NCBI RefSeq assembly: GCF_003026285.1
Contig: NZ_PYOD01000006.1
Location: 186,001 to 250,000, forward strand
Direction of reading: 5' to 3'
DNA from: Photobacterium profundum
GTDB taxonomy: Bacteria; Pseudomonadota; Gammaproteobacteria; Enterobacterales; Vibrionaceae
DNA length: 64,000 nucleotides
Shown here: one piece after another, positions 29,450-38,553 of the stretch
Position numbering within the stretch: position 1 is the first letter of the stretch
How the letters are laid out: each line of letters begins with the position of its first letter
Made by a program: the position numbers and the translations under genes
The notes under the pieces: model-generated
What the model saw: only the letters and a program-made list of their open reading frames with translations
Told to the model about the DNA's origin: nothing
Databases searched by the model: none

Positions 29450-30907
29450 ATGACTCAATGGATTGCAGGAAACTGGTTAGCAGGTAAGGGCGAAGCGATG
29501 AATTCGTTAAACCCATTTAGCAGCGAAGAGATTTGGCAAGGTGATGCTGCAACTGCAGAACAAGTTGAACAAGCGGTCAGCGCTGCCCGTGAAGCGCTAA
29601 CAACATGGCGTAAAACTGATTTATTAGAGCGCCAAGCTGTCGTTGAAAAATTTGCTGAACTGGTCAAAGAGCACAGTGAGCACATCGCTTACACCATTGC
29701 AGAAGAAACAGGCAAGCCATTATGGGAAACCCGTACTGAAGCGGGTGCAATGGTCGGTAAAATTGCGATTTCGTTACGTGCTTACCATGAACGTACGGGT
29801 GAAAAACAAAAAGACATTGCAGGTACAGCTGCGGTACTGCGTCATCGTCCATTAGGTGTTATGGCGGTATTTGGGCCCTATAACTTCCCTGGGCACTTGC
29901 CGAATGGTCATATTGTTCCTGCGTTGCTGTCGGGCAATACAGTGGTATTTAAACCGTCAGAATTAACCCCGAAAGTGGCTCAAGAAACCATGAAACTGTG
30001 GGAACAGGCAGGATTACCTCAAGGCGTATTGAATATGGTGCAAGGCGCCCGCCCAACGGGTGAAGCACTTGCAGGATCAAAAGGCATTGATGGTCTATTG
30101 TTTACAGGTAGTGCCAATACTGGGCATATTTTACACCGCCAATATGCAGGCCAGCCGGGCAAAATGTTAGCCCTTGAAATGGGCGGCAATAATCCGATGG
30201 TTATTTCTAAGTCTTATGGTGAGTTAGATGCCACGGTCTATACGATTATTCAGTCTGCGTTTATTAGTGCGGGTCAACGTTGTACGTGTGCACGTCGTTT
30301 GTACTTGCCGCAGGGCATTGAAGGCGATGCGATTGTAAACCGTTTGGTTGAAGCTACCGCTCAGATTCGAATTGGTGGGCCATTTGCAGACCCTCAACCA
30401 TTTATGGGGCCACAAATCTCTGAGCGTGCAGCTGACGGTATTATTGCAGCACAAGCCAACCTTGTAAGTCTTGGCGCTGAAGTGTTGTTGGAAGCGAAAA
30501 GAGGGCAAGGTGCGGTCGTCTCTCCTGCCATTATTGAAGTCAGTAATGTGACTGAGTTACCGGATGAAGAGTATTTCGGTCCATTGTTGCAAGTTGTGCG
30601 TTATCAAGATTTACCTGAAGCCGTAGAGTTAGCGAACGACACGCGCTATGGCTTATCTGCAGGTCTAGTTTCTACGGATGATAGCGAATGGCAATATTTC
30701 ATCGACAATATTCGTGCAGGCATTGTGAATCGAAATCGTCAGCTTACAGGGGCAAGTGGCGATGCGCCATTTGGTGGTCCTGGGGCGTCAGGTAATTTAC
30801 GCCCAAGTGCTTATTATGCGGCAGATTATTGTGCTTACCCAATGGCTTCAATGGAAGGTGAGCAAACAGAATTACCAGCACAATTGTCACCAGGTATTGC
30901 ACTTTAA
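29450..30907 (+). CDS. astD: N-succinylglutamate 5-semialdehyde dehydrogenase
   Basis: AstD oxidises succinylglutamate semialdehyde to succinylglutamate with NAD, the fourth step of arginine succinyltransferase catabolism. This 485-residue aldehyde dehydrogenase has the NAD-binding FTGSANTG, general-base Glu near 243 in ALEMGGNNP and nucleophile Cys near 278 in GQRCTCARR. The MTQWIAGNW opening is typical of AstD. It follows astA and is followed after 55 bases by a DUF1338 gene. Confidence 0.95.
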   Translation: MTQWIAGNWLAGKGEAMNSLNPFSSEEIWQGDAATAEQVEQAVSAAREALTTWRKTDLLERQAVVEKFAELVKEHSEHIAYTIAEETGKPLWETRTEAGAMVGKIAISLRAYHERTGEKQKDIAGTAAVLRHRPLGVMAVFGPYNFPGHLPNGHIVPALLSGNTVVFKPSELTPKVAQETMKLWEQAGLPQGVLNMVQGARPTGEALAGSKGIDGLLFTGSANTGHILHRQYAGQPGKMLALEMGGNNPMVISKSYGELDATVYTIIQSAFISAGQRCTCARRLYLPQGIEGDAIVNRLVEATAQIRIGGPFADPQPFMGPQISERAADGIIAAQANLVSLGAEVLLEAKRGQGAVVSPAIIEVSNVTELPDEEYFGPLLQVVRYQDLPEAVELANDTRYGLSAGLVSTDDSEWQYFIDNIRAGIVNRNRQLTGASGDAPFGGPGASGNLRPSAYYAADYCAYPMASMEGEQTELPAQLSPGIAL

Positions 30908-30962
30908 TCGAGTTGCACCGTAATCAACACAATACTAATTCAGCAAAGGGGAAGGATTCATC

Positions 30963-31754
30963 ATGGAAAGAGTGGAACAATTGTTTAACGCCTTATGGCA
31001 AGACTATACCCAGCGTCTTTGTCCATCAGCGGCGCAAGTGCATGCACTATTAACCGAAGATGAGCCCTTACTCAATGATCATATTGCGTTGCGTACCTTT
31101 AACTTACCAAAGGTAGGGCTCGATAAACTAGCTGCTCCTTTCATTGCTATTGGTTATAAACCTTGCGGTCAATATCGCTTTGAAGCCAAGAAATTGTATG
31201 CCGAGCATTTCGAGCACCCTAACCCAGACGCTCCTAAGGTGTTTATTAGTGAGCTGATGGTGGGACAGTGTTCAGCGCAACTCCAGCAAACGGTGCGCGA
31301 GTTAGTCAACCAAGCTCCTGAAACTGCATTCCATGATCCGTCATTTATCTATGGTGGGCGGTTATGGGATATTGACTCTGAGACGTATGAGATGCTCGCG
31401 GCTGAAAGTGAATATGCTGGATGGGTGGCAGCGCATGGTTTTGGTGCCAATCACTTTACGGTTAGTATTAATCAGCTTGAGCAATTCACGGAAGTACGTG
31501 ATGTGAATCATTTATTGCGTCATAACGGCTTTACGATTAATGAATCTGGTGGGGAAGTGAAAGGCGATCCTGAAGTGATGTTAGAGCAGTCATCGACCAT
31601 GGCAGATAAAGTTGCAGTGGGTTTTCTTGATGGTGTAAAACACATTCCGGGTGGTTTTTATGAGTTTGCTAAGCGCTACCCGCAAGCTGATGGCGAGCTA
31701 TATGGTGGGTTTGTAGAAGCCTCTGCAGATAAGATTTTTGAGAGCACCAATTAA
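30963..31754 (+). CDS. DUF1338-family (2-oxoadipate dioxygenase/decarboxylase-like) protein
   Basis: A 263-residue protein of the DUF1338 group, a VOC-type iron-dependent fold; longer members (HglS/YdcJ) convert 2-oxoadipate to 2-hydroxyglutarate. Candidate metal ligands are the His in NDHIALRTFN, the His in GANHFTVSIN and a late Glu in GGFYEFAKRYP. Its place directly after astD, ahead of a terminator, suggests a link to amino-acid breakdown in this operon. The actual substrate is not known from the sequence. It is shorter than HglS (about 460), so the same reaction should not be assumed. Confidence 0.8.
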   Translation: MERVEQLFNALWQDYTQRLCPSAAQVHALLTEDEPLLNDHIALRTFNLPKVGLDKLAAPFIAIGYKPCGQYRFEAKKLYAEHFEHPNPDAPKVFISELMVGQCSAQLQQTVRELVNQAPETAFHDPSFIYGGRLWDIDSETYEMLAAESEYAGWVAAHGFGANHFTVSINQLEQFTEVRDVNHLLRHNGFTINESGGEVKGDPEVMLEQSSTMADKVAVGFLDGVKHIPGGFYEFAKRYPQADGELYGGFVEASADKIFESTN

Positions 31755-31794
31755 CCGCTAATTGGTTAGCGGTGGTTATCATTAATATTGATTA

Positions 31795-31821
31795 AGCAGC
31801 GACCTTGGTCGCTGCTTTTTT
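31795..31821 (+). terminator. Rho-independent terminator after the ast/DUF1338 genes
   Basis: AGCAGCGACC faces GGTCGCTGCT with almost no loop (the inner pairs open to form one), followed by TTTTT. It closes the ast transcript. Confidence 0.85.
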
Positions 31822-32101
31822 AATGTTCGCTATCTAAGGTATTTACCCATAGTTCACTGTCATCGGTGCTGTGATGACGTCGGCTGAAATTGGTTTGTTG
31901 CTCTAGGTAATGGCGTTGGTCACTGAACCCTGTCATTTCAACAGTGGTGGGTAACGAAGCAATGATGGCTGGTGTTGGTAGGTGCGTGTTTGGCGCAAAG
32001 CGTTCGATATCCATATCAGACGTCTCAATATAAAAAGCATATGCATAATGTAGCATTCTTTTGGGGCGTGGCAAGTGAATTGATTGTGATGAGAACGACA
32101 A
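31820..32101 (-). CDS. Unrecognised small ORF between the ast genes and crp
   Basis: A 93-codon open frame from a TTG (ATG codons at 32056 and 32014 are other possible starts, giving 78 or 64 residues). I do not recognise the product. It has no membrane segment or Cys motif; the middle is Pro/Thr-rich (NTHLPTPAIIASLPTTVEM) and the C-terminus is acidic and His-containing. The frame ends right at the T-run of the ast terminator, a tidy placement for a convergent gene. If it is not coding, the interval 31822-32213 holds nothing else I can identify. Low confidence. Confidence 0.35.
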   Translation of the reverse strand: MSFSSQSIHLPRPKRMLHYAYAFYIETSDMDIERFAPNTHLPTPAIIASLPTTVEMTGFSDQRHYLEQQTNFSRRHHSTDDSELWVNTLDSEH

Positions 32102-32213
32102 AAATATGCCTTTGAGGGATTAATAATGCATTGTGTTAATCGCAGGGTGTGATTGGACTAGGGTAGGAAGGGAAATAGTCACCGTGCTGTGAGCCTATAT
32201 AACAAACAGAGAT

Positions 32214-32239
32214 ATAAAAAAAGCCGCTCAAAGCGGCTT
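32214..32239 (-). terminator. Rho-independent terminator after crp
   Basis: On the minus strand AAGCCGCT and AGCGGCTT form an 8-bp stem with a 3-base loop, followed by about seven T bases, 26 bases beyond the crp stop codon. Confidence 0.88.
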
Positions 32240-32264
32240 TATTAGAAAGGTAATTTATAGACGT

Positions 32265-32897
32265 TTAGCGAGTGCCGTAAACAACAATAGTTTTACCGTG
32301 AGCAGAGATAAGATTCTGCTCTTCTAGCATCTTAAGAATACGACCGACTGTTTCACGAGAACAACCAACGATCTGGCCGATTTCTTGACGAGTGATCTTA
32401 ATCTGCATACCGTCTGGGTGAGTCATCGCATCAGGTTGCTTAGCAAGGTTTAGCAATGTCTGTGCGATACGGCCTGTAACATCCAAGAATGCAAGGTCAC
32501 CTACTTTCTGGCTAGTCACTTGTAAGCGAGTTGCCATCTGAGAAGATAGACGCATTAAAATGTCAGGGTTAACCTGAATAAGTTGACGGAATTTCTTGAA
32601 AGAAATTTCAGCTACTTCACAAGGCGATTTAGCACGTACCCATGCAGTACGTTCTTGGTCTTCTTCAAATAGACCAAGCTCACCAATGAAGTCACCTTGA
32701 TTAAGGTAAGAAAGGATCATTTCTTTACCTTCTTCATCTTTAATCAATACGGCAACAGAGCCTTTCACGATGTAGTAAAGCGTTTCTGCTTTTTCGCCAG
32801 CGTGAATCAAAGTACTTTTTGAAGGGTACTTGTGGATGTGGCAATGGGAAAGAAACCACTCTAGGGTAGGATCTGTTTGAGGTTTACCTGGTACCAT
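32265..32897 (-). CDS. crp: cAMP receptor protein (catabolite activator)
   Basis: CRP is the global cAMP-dependent activator of carbon-source genes and, in Vibrionaceae, of competence and biofilm genes. The 210-residue length equals that of E. coli CRP. The cAMP-binding barrel carries [18 protein letters not shown] with the Arg-Thr pair that contacts cAMP, and the DNA-recognition helix is [16 protein letters not shown]. It is divergent from a YhfA/OsmC-like gene, as in E. coli, with a CRP-site-like sequence in between. Confidence 0.98.
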   Translation of the reverse strand: MVPGKPQTDPTLEWFLSHCHIHKYPSKSTLIHAGEKAETLYYIVKGSVAVLIKDEEGKEMILSYLNQGDFIGELGLFEEDQERTAWVRAKSPCEVAEISFKKFRQLIQVNPDILMRLSSQMATRLQVTSQKVGDLAFLDVTGRIAQTLLNLAKQPDAMTHPDGMQIKITRQEIGQIVGCSRETVGRILKMLEEQNLISAHGKTIVVYGTR

Positions 32898-33104
32898 ATT
32901 ACTAACTTCCTCTGCGTTTGTTGCCCAACAACGACATCCCTATAGTTTGACGGTGGGCCTAACAATAGTATTGTTCGCTGATTAGGATATTCATTCAGCC
33001 GCTGTGCTGCAAGCTAACCTGAATAATTACCCTTGAGTTTATCTTTTTTCGGCGGGTATTTCTTGATATTGATCTATCTGGAGCCGTCATTTGGTACTCA
33101 TAAG

Positions 33105-33120
33105 TGTGCACATGATCACA
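33105..33120. promoter_or_regulatory. CRP-binding-site-like sequence in the crp-osmC spacer
   Basis: TGTGC-N6-TCACA (TGTGCACATGATCACA) matches the CRP consensus TGTGA-N6-TCACA at nine of ten conserved positions. It lies 26 bases before the OsmC-like start and about 208 from crp. It may act in crp autoregulation or on the divergent transcript. Confidence 0.65.
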
Positions 33121-33146
33121 CAGTCATTAGTTAATTGGAGAATGCG

Positions 33147-33551
33147 ATGAAATCACGCGTGAAATGGGTAGAAGGAATGACTTTCCTTGCTCAATCAAAT
33201 TCGGGTCATAGTGTTGTGATGGACGGTAATGGTGGCGAAAAAGCACCAAGCCCAATGGAATTTGTTTTGATGGCTGCTGGTGGATGCAGCTCGGTAGATG
33301 TCGTCGACGGATTAAAATCTGCGGGACAAAAAATCACCGCTTGTGAAGCACAAATTGACGCCGAACGCAGAGAGCAATCGCCTAAATTATTTACCGGTGC
33401 AAATTTGCATTTTGTGGTAACAGGGTATGATTTGGATGAATTGTTGGTGGCGAAAGCAGTTCGCGATTCATTAGAAAAGTATTGTTCAGTGTGCTTAATG
33501 TTAGGGAAAGGGGTTGAATTGACCCATTCCTATGAGGTCGTTAACGCCTAA
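33147..33551 (+). CDS. OsmC-family protein (YhfA-like)
   Basis: A 134-residue OsmC/Ohr-superfamily protein, a thiol-peroxidase fold. Two conserved cysteines are present, in AAGGCSSVDVVD and in KYCSVCLMLGKG, as expected for members that reduce peroxides, although YhfA's own substrate is not established. The ATG at 33147 with an upstream TTGGAG was preferred to an in-frame codon at 33135. It is divergent from crp, the same arrangement as E. coli yhfA-crp, and followed by the convergent prkB. Confidence 0.85.
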   Translation: MKSRVKWVEGMTFLAQSNSGHSVVMDGNGGEKAPSPMEFVLMAAGGCSSVDVVDGLKSAGQKITACEAQIDAERREQSPKLFTGANLHFVVTGYDLDELLVAKAVRDSLEKYCSVCLMLGKGVELTHSYEVVNA

Positions 33552-33641
33552 AAAAATCGAGTAACGGATTGACAGTACCGTTACTCATTTTTGGCTCTTA
33601 CTGCTTGTCAGGTTTAACTGGCTATATCTATCTGACGTCGT

Positions 33642-34511
33642 TTAACCGACTTTGCCGGTATCAATCAGTTGCTGGATGAGTGGACGAACAATAAGCTCCA
33701 TCGCAAAGCTCATCTTTCCGCCAGGCACAACCAAAGTATTGTGGCGTGACATGAATGAGCCTTGGATCATCGACAATAAATAAGGGAAATCAACATTTTC
33801 GATACCACGGAATCGGATCACCACAAAACTTTCATCTAAGCTAGGTATTCCCTTGGCGCTAAATGGGTTTGATGTGTCTACAGTAGGGACGCGCTGAAAG
33901 TTAATGTGAGTACGAGAAAATTGCGGTGTGATGTAATTAAGGTAGTCGTCCATTGATCTAACGATTGATTCCATCACAGCTTCGCGTGAATGACCGCGGT
34001 CACGAGTATCGCGAACGATTTTTTGAATCCACTCTAAGTTTACAATTGGTACCATGCCGATTAGCAAATCAACGTGTTCAGCCGCATTTACCTCGCCATC
34101 AACCACGCCACCGTGTAAACCTTCATAGAATAAGACATCGGTATTTTCAGGCAGCTTTTGCCATGGGGTAAAAGATCCCGGCATTTGATTGTACGGTACG
34201 GCTTCATCAAATGTGTGCAAATACCGTCGGAACTGACCGCTACCATCATCGCCATATTGGCGAAAAAATTCTTCGAGCTGTGGAAAATCGTTGGCCTCAG
34301 GACCAAAGTAACTGATATGACGACCTTGCTCTTTCGCTTTGCGGATTTCAACATCCATTTCTGGACGGGTATAACGGTGGAAGCTGTCGCCTTCAAGCCA
34401 CGAGGCATTGATGTTCATCATATTGAACATTTTACGAAAAGCTTCAGAGGTGGTGGTGGTTCCCGCACCAGACGACCCTGTCACTGCAATTATGGGATGT
34501 TTTGCAGACAT
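33642..34511 (-). CDS. prkB: Phosphoribulokinase-family protein PrkB
   Basis: A 289-residue P-loop kinase of the phosphoribulokinase/uridine kinase family, with Walker A GSSGAGTTT at about residues 12-20 and the downstream loop DSFHRYTRPEMD. Homologues in gamma-proteobacteria without a Calvin cycle lie near crp and yheU/yheT; their substrate is not settled. The ATG has AGGATA at suitable distance. Nothing nearby suggests carbon fixation, so the historical name should not be read as function. Confidence 0.88.
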   Translation of the reverse strand: MSAKHPIIAVTGSSGAGTTTTSEAFRKMFNMMNINASWLEGDSFHRYTRPEMDVEIRKAKEQGRHISYFGPEANDFPQLEEFFRQYGDDGSGQFRRYLHTFDEAVPYNQMPGSFTPWQKLPENTDVLFYEGLHGGVVDGEVNAAEHVDLLIGMVPIVNLEWIQKIVRDTRDRGHSREAVMESIVRSMDDYLNYITPQFSRTHINFQRVPTVDTSNPFSAKGIPSLDESFVVIRFRGIENVDFPYLLSMIQGSFMSRHNTLVVPGGKMSFAMELIVRPLIQQLIDTGKVG

Positions 34512-34633
34512 GAAATATCCTGTCGTTAAGATTACGCTACAAGTTATTAACAGGGTGTTAAGTCTAGGTCAAGGTAAAGTCGTTCTCAAATATCGAAAAT
34601 GCTATCAGTCGCATATCTTGAACTGAACAATGG

Positions 34634-34849
34634 CTATCCCAGTTCACTACGCAGTTTAATATCGACAGATTCATGCAACTCTGAGAACACTATCACAATA
34701 TCTTCCGCATCTAATTGTTGACGAACATGCTGTACTTTTTGTTCCATAGTGAGCTCATTATCACCGTAATCAGTGCCTTCACGTAGAACGAAATGTTCAA
34801 TTAAGCTAGTAAGTGTCTCTGGGGTTAGGTCTTGCCAAGGTATGATCAT
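34634..34849 (-). CDS. yheU: UPF0270 protein YheU
   Basis: A 71-residue protein of the UPF0270 family, of unknown function. [33 protein letters not shown] and the acidic C-terminal half match E. coli YheU closely by memory. The ATG at 34849 gives the conserved MIIPWQ start; a GTG at 34858 is also in frame. It lies downstream of yheT and upstream of prkB on the same strand, the usual yheT-yheU-prkB order. Confidence 0.9.
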   Translation of the reverse strand: MIIPWQDLTPETLTSLIEHFVLREGTDYGDNELTMEQKVQHVRQQLDAEDIVIVFSELHESVDIKLRSELG

Positions 34850-34931
34850 AATGCGCACAAATAAAGAGAGTGATTTAAGCTGACTATTTTATCAGTTGTT
34901 TTAGTCTGCTGTTAGGCTTCAGCGCTCGGTT

Positions 34932-35894
34932 TTAGTTTATATGTCGATGAAACCATTCTGGCACTGTTTTTTCTAACCAAAAATTTGGGTTTCGCCACGA
35001 ACCAGACACAAAGCCAACATGACCGCCGTAAGGGGTTAAGTGGTAATCCACGTGAGAAGGCAGGGGTTGTGCAGGAATAACCGCGTCGGTCATGAAGGGA
35101 TCGTCTTTGGCGTGAATAACACGTAGCGGAATTTTGACGTGTTGTAATTTATCAATACCACTGCATTGCTGATAGTAATCAGCCGCATCTTTGAAGCCAT
35201 GTAAAGGGGCGGTGACTAATTCATCAAATTGCCATAGCGACTGAATATTGTCGACTTGTTGTGAACCGATCGGCATTTTATCAGGCAAGTTCGTGATCTT
35301 TTTAGTTAGATTTTTTTTCATCGAGTTTAATAAATATTGCTGATAAACCTTAGAAAATCCTTGTTGGATGCGTTCTGAACATGAGGCTAAATTTAAAGGC
35401 GGTGAAATAACTTGTGCTGCAGTGAGTCCAGATTGGTCACCTGTTGCGGCTAAATAGTTCACCAGCATATTGCCACCTAGCGAGATCCCAACGGCAAAAA
35501 AGGGTCGGTTAGGAAATTGTTGTTTTAGCCATTGGATAAAAAAGGTGGCGTCATTGATTTCACCCGAATGATAACTACGAGGCTGGCGATTAATTTCACC
35601 ACTACAACCCCGAAAGTGCATCATTACCCCGAGCCAATTTTGTTGTTTTGCAGCGTGCAACAAACCATTGGCATACGGGCTGCAGAAACTACCTTCCAAA
35701 CCATGAAAAAGGATCATTAAGGGCTGCTGGTGATCGTTCTTGGGTTGCTCTGTCCATGCTAAATCCAAAAAGTCGCCATCAGGTGTTTCGATACGCTGAG
35801 TAACGGGCGTAAACAATGGTTTGCGACGAATAAAGCGCGGTAATAAGGTTTGAAGGTGCGCGTTCTTAAGACCGCTCGCTGGTTTAAAATGCAT
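34932..35894 (-). CDS. yheT: Alpha/beta hydrolase YheT
   Basis: A 320-residue YheT-type alpha/beta hydrolase with the oxyanion motif FHGLEGSFCS, nucleophile Ser in GISLGGN, an acidic residue in HAKDDPFM and His in YGGHVGFVSG. The true substrate of YheT is unknown. The start has CGGAGAG before the ATG. It is the first gene of yheT-yheU-prkB and follows a MocR-type regulator on the same strand after 15 bases, so some co-transcription is possible. Confidence 0.92.
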   Translation of the reverse strand: MHFKPASGLKNAHLQTLLPRFIRRKPLFTPVTQRIETPDGDFLDLAWTEQPKNDHQQPLMILFHGLEGSFCSPYANGLLHAAKQQNWLGVMMHFRGCSGEINRQPRSYHSGEINDATFFIQWLKQQFPNRPFFAVGISLGGNMLVNYLAATGDQSGLTAAQVISPPLNLASCSERIQQGFSKVYQQYLLNSMKKNLTKKITNLPDKMPIGSQQVDNIQSLWQFDELVTAPLHGFKDAADYYQQCSGIDKLQHVKIPLRVIHAKDDPFMTDAVIPAQPLPSHVDYHLTPYGGHVGFVSGSWRNPNFWLEKTVPEWFHRHIN

Positions 35895-35909
35895 AGGGCT
35901 CTCCGTTTA

Positions 35910-37310
35910 TCAGAGCGTGAAATCGTTTATGGGATCGTTTCTAAGTAACTCTGAAAGTATAAGCAATCCTTGTTCCAACTTCCTATGTGTAAACGGTGCA
36001 CTAATGGCAAGCCTAACAGCTGGCGGGATAGTACTACCTGGCGGCGAGAATAATTCTCCCGACTTCACCACGACACCTTGTTGATTAGCTGCTTGAACAA
36101 AGTCACTTAAGAGCCAATAGTCGGGCAATGTTAGCCATACATGAAAGCTGTGAGGGCTATGTCGAATATCAAAGCGTCCAAGGTGTTGAGCCACGAGTTG
36201 CTGACGCTGATTAATATCAGTACGTATTTGGTGCAAGATACGATCTGCATCCCCGCTAATAATTAACTCACAAGCGATGCCTGTCAGCAAAGGGCTGATC
36301 ATTAAGCTGTGATTATGTAAGGCTGCGTTTAAGCGTTTTTGTAATCGCGTAGGTACTTGAATATAACCAAGGCGCAATCCTGGTGCTAAACATTTAGATA
36401 GCCCACCAATATGGATCACTTGTTCTGAATTGATGTTCACCATTGGTGTCGGGCGCTCAGTCGGCAATAGCCCATTCACGTCGTCTTCAACAAATAATAC
36501 TTGGTGCTGTTGGCAAATCGCGAGGATGTCTTGGCGGCGTTGTTCGCCCATCGTTACTGTTGTTGGGTTTTGTAAGGTTGGGGTGCTGTAAATAATACGT
36601 GGTTGATACAAACGGCAAGCGGCTTCTAAGCTTGCAGGTATGAGCCCTTCTTCATCCATTTCGACAGGTTTTATCGATATTTGTTGCTGGCGTGCCAAGC
36701 TTAAAAATCCGGGGTATGACACATGCTCAACCAATACCGTGTCCCCACTACGGCAAAAAGCTGCGAGTACTAATTGGGCTGCATGCTGCCCGCCAGAGGT
36801 AAAATGTACGCGTTGTGGGTCAAGTTCAAATCCTTTCTGCTGAAGCCACCCACACACAATGTCACGGTGCTCGGCTAGCCCCTGCGGATCTTGATACAGC
36901 ATCATTTGATTCAGTTGCTCAGGGTGCGCAGCAATATTCGCCATTGCTTGTTTGAGCATGTCCGATCGATCAAGGCGCGGGGGAATGTTGTAGCCGAAGT
37001 TACATTCCTCTTCTTCTTGCTCTGAATAGTTATAAACCCAGCTTGGTTGATTTGCCTGACACACATAAGTGCCTGCACCGATACGTGCTTCGACCAGACC
37101 TCGTCGCTCTGCTTCTGCATAAGCACGGGTAATTGTTCCAACAGTGACAGTGAGCTGATCGGCTAATGCGCGATGGGTGGGCAATTTGCTACCAGGCTGT
37201 AATTGCCCAGAATCTACCTGCAATGCAATCGCATCGGCAATTTGACGGTAGATAGGATCACTTTTGTGCTCACTGGTAGTGGGTTCTAATACAATATTCA
37301 TGATTGTCAT
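35910..37310 (-). CDS. MocR-type regulator (GntR wHTH plus aminotransferase-like domain)
   Basis: A 466-residue MocR/PdxR-type regulator. Residues 1-80 are a GntR winged helix-turn-helix (PIYRQIADAIALQVDSGQLQ, LPTHRALADQLTV). The rest is a class I aminotransferase fold with the PLP lysine near residue 306 in GLSKCLAPGLRLGY, so it probably senses PLP or an amino-acid ligand. It is divergent from a LysE-type exporter and the shared spacer contains a 24-bp palindrome, so regulation of that exporter is likely. The start is uncertain: the upstream extension to 37412 is hydrophobic, runs through the palindrome and is unlikely; ATG at 37310 or 37301 fits better. Confidence 0.88.
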   Translation of the reverse strand: MTIMNIVLEPTTSEHKSDPIYRQIADAIALQVDSGQLQPGSKLPTHRALADQLTVTVGTITRAYAEAERRGLVEARIGAGTYVCQANQPSWVYNYSEQEEEECNFGYNIPPRLDRSDMLKQAMANIAAHPEQLNQMMLYQDPQGLAEHRDIVCGWLQQKGFELDPQRVHFTSGGQHAAQLVLAAFCRSGDTVLVEHVSYPGFLSLARQQQISIKPVEMDEEGLIPASLEAACRLYQPRIIYSTPTLQNPTTVTMGEQRRQDILAICQQHQVLFVEDDVNGLLPTERPTPMVNINSEQVIHIGGLSKCLAPGLRLGYIQVPTRLQKRLNAALHNHSLMISPLLTGIACELIISGDADRILHQIRTDINQRQQLVAQHLGRFDIRHSPHSFHVWLTLPDYWLLSDFVQAANQQGVVVKSGELFSPPGSTIPPAVRLAISAPFTHRKLEQGLLILSELLRNDPINDFTL

Positions 37311-37393
37311 GGTGACAATAAACCTTTTGATCACTGTTAAGCCAACTGTTAGGGTTGATTGTGCGTGAAAAACAATTAAAAAACAAAGAATAC

Positions 37394-37417
37394 TTAAATT
37401 GTATCGATACAATTTAA
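37394..37417. promoter_or_regulatory. Perfect 24-bp palindrome, likely operator of the MocR regulator and exporter
   Basis: The sequence is a perfect inverted repeat centred at 37405/37406, with core TTGTATCGATACAA flanked by AAT-rich arms. It lies 41 bases before the LysE-type gene and 83 before the MocR gene. It resembles GntR-family operators (TTGTAT.ATACAA). Confidence 0.75.
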
Positions 37418-37458
37418 ATTGAGTTGGTAATGAACCATAAATCAGGAGGGTGACAGTG

Positions 37459-38058
37459 ATGTTAGAATGGCAGTTTATTATGTCTTTAGCGGCTTTTGCG
37501 GCAACGATGACCGGTACACCTGGTCCGAATAATTTGATGGTGACGGCATCGGGGGCTAATTTTGGTTACTGGCGCACGTTACCTCACATGATGGGGATCG
37601 GTTCTGGCTTGGTTTCGATGATTGTATTGGTTGCGGCTGGGCTTGGCGTTATGTTTACCCGCTTTCCGATTTTGCATGAAATCTTACGTTGGGCCGGTAG
37701 CGCGTACTTATTCTATCTCGCGTGGAAAATTGCGACTGCCAAGTCAAGCATCAGAGCGGATCAGCAAGATGGCGAGCCGATGACGTTTATGGCTGCGGCG
37801 ATGTTTCAGTATGTGAACCCAAAAGCGTGGATGATGTCGGTAACGGCTATTAGTACCTTTACCATGGCGGGCGACAATTATTGGCAATCCGCGGGTTTGG
37901 TTGCGGTGATTTTTTTCTTAGTGTGTTTTCCGAGTGTATCTATTTGGGCAAGTTTTGGCACTTTGATTGGCAGGTGGCTCAATAGCCCTCAAACACGTCG
38001 TGTTTTTAATATTGCTATGGGTATATTAACTGCCAGCTGTGTGGTGATGATTTGGTAA
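37459..38058 (+). CDS. LysE/RhtB-family amino-acid exporter
   Basis: A 199-residue inner-membrane exporter of the LysE/RhtB group. The family signature GTPGPNNLMVTASGANFGYWRTLPH is seen near the N-terminus (residues 17-41), and five to six membrane segments follow. FQYVNPKAW in the middle is typical. Substrates in the family are amino acids or related small molecules; which one here cannot be told. A strong AGGAGG precedes the start; ATG at 37459 was chosen over GTG at 37450 and 37456. It is divergent from the MocR-type regulator. Confidence 0.9.
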   Translation: MLEWQFIMSLAAFAATMTGTPGPNNLMVTASGANFGYWRTLPHMMGIGSGLVSMIVLVAAGLGVMFTRFPILHEILRWAGSAYLFYLAWKIATAKSSIRADQQDGEPMTFMAAAMFQYVNPKAWMMSVTAISTFTMAGDNYWQSAGLVAVIFFLVCFPSVSIWASFGTLIGRWLNSPQTRRVFNIAMGILTASCVVMIW

Positions 38059-38079
38059 GGCATTTATGTCGATAAGTGA

Positions 38080-38553
38080 TTATTTGGCTTGGAGTTTAGA
38101 TAGCAATACAGTCGCTTTTTGTTGCAAGCAGTAACGCTCTAAATTATTGGTAAGTAGTGAAGGGGAGATTACTTTTGGTGGTGAGACGTTAAATTGATTG
38201 AATTGAGTGATAAGTGCATGCTGTTGGTCTTGCTCCAGTGCAAGCTCAAATGCCAGTAACTGATGGTAACCCACAAGATCTACTTGAGGTTTAAGCTGTT
38301 TACGCATTGCCCGGTACTGTTGCAACCGACAATCACTTGATACAAGGCTTACCACCAGAGAGTGTAGCTTAGCATCACTAAGTTGAATCTTCTGGATATC
38401 AAGCCAATGTAATAGCAGGGCAAGATTAACGTTGCCCTGATAGGAATCTTGCAATGTGAGACACGCAGGCTGCACCCCAGCCTGAGCATAATGGCTCAGG
38501 CTGAACTGCCAAAAATCCTGTGAGTTCAGTATTACAGTTCTAGTTGTCTGCAT
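38080..38553 (-). CDS. TIGR02444 family protein
   Basis: A 157-residue protein of the TIGR02444 (DUF2390) type, of unknown function. It begins with the FWQFSLSHYAQAGVQPACLTLQD segment and is helical throughout (NLALLLHWLDI). Its start overlaps the end of the ABC-F gene by 14 bases, so the two are translationally coupled, the common arrangement of this family. No catalytic motif is visible. The name comes from my memory of the family's N-terminal pattern and context. Confidence 0.8.
   Translation of the reverse strand: MQTTRTVILNSQDFWQFSLSHYAQAGVQPACLTLQDSYQGNVNLALLLHWLDIQKIQLSDAKLHSLVVSLVSSDCRLQQYRAMRKQLKPQVDLVGYHQLLAFELALEQDQQHALITQFNQFNVSPPKVISPSLLTNNLERYCLQQKATVLLSKLQAK

Noticed and set aside
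33642-34511. PrkB as evidence for a Calvin cycle
   Set aside because: This PrkB group is widespread in heterotrophic gamma-proteobacteria and no other carbon-fixation gene is present.
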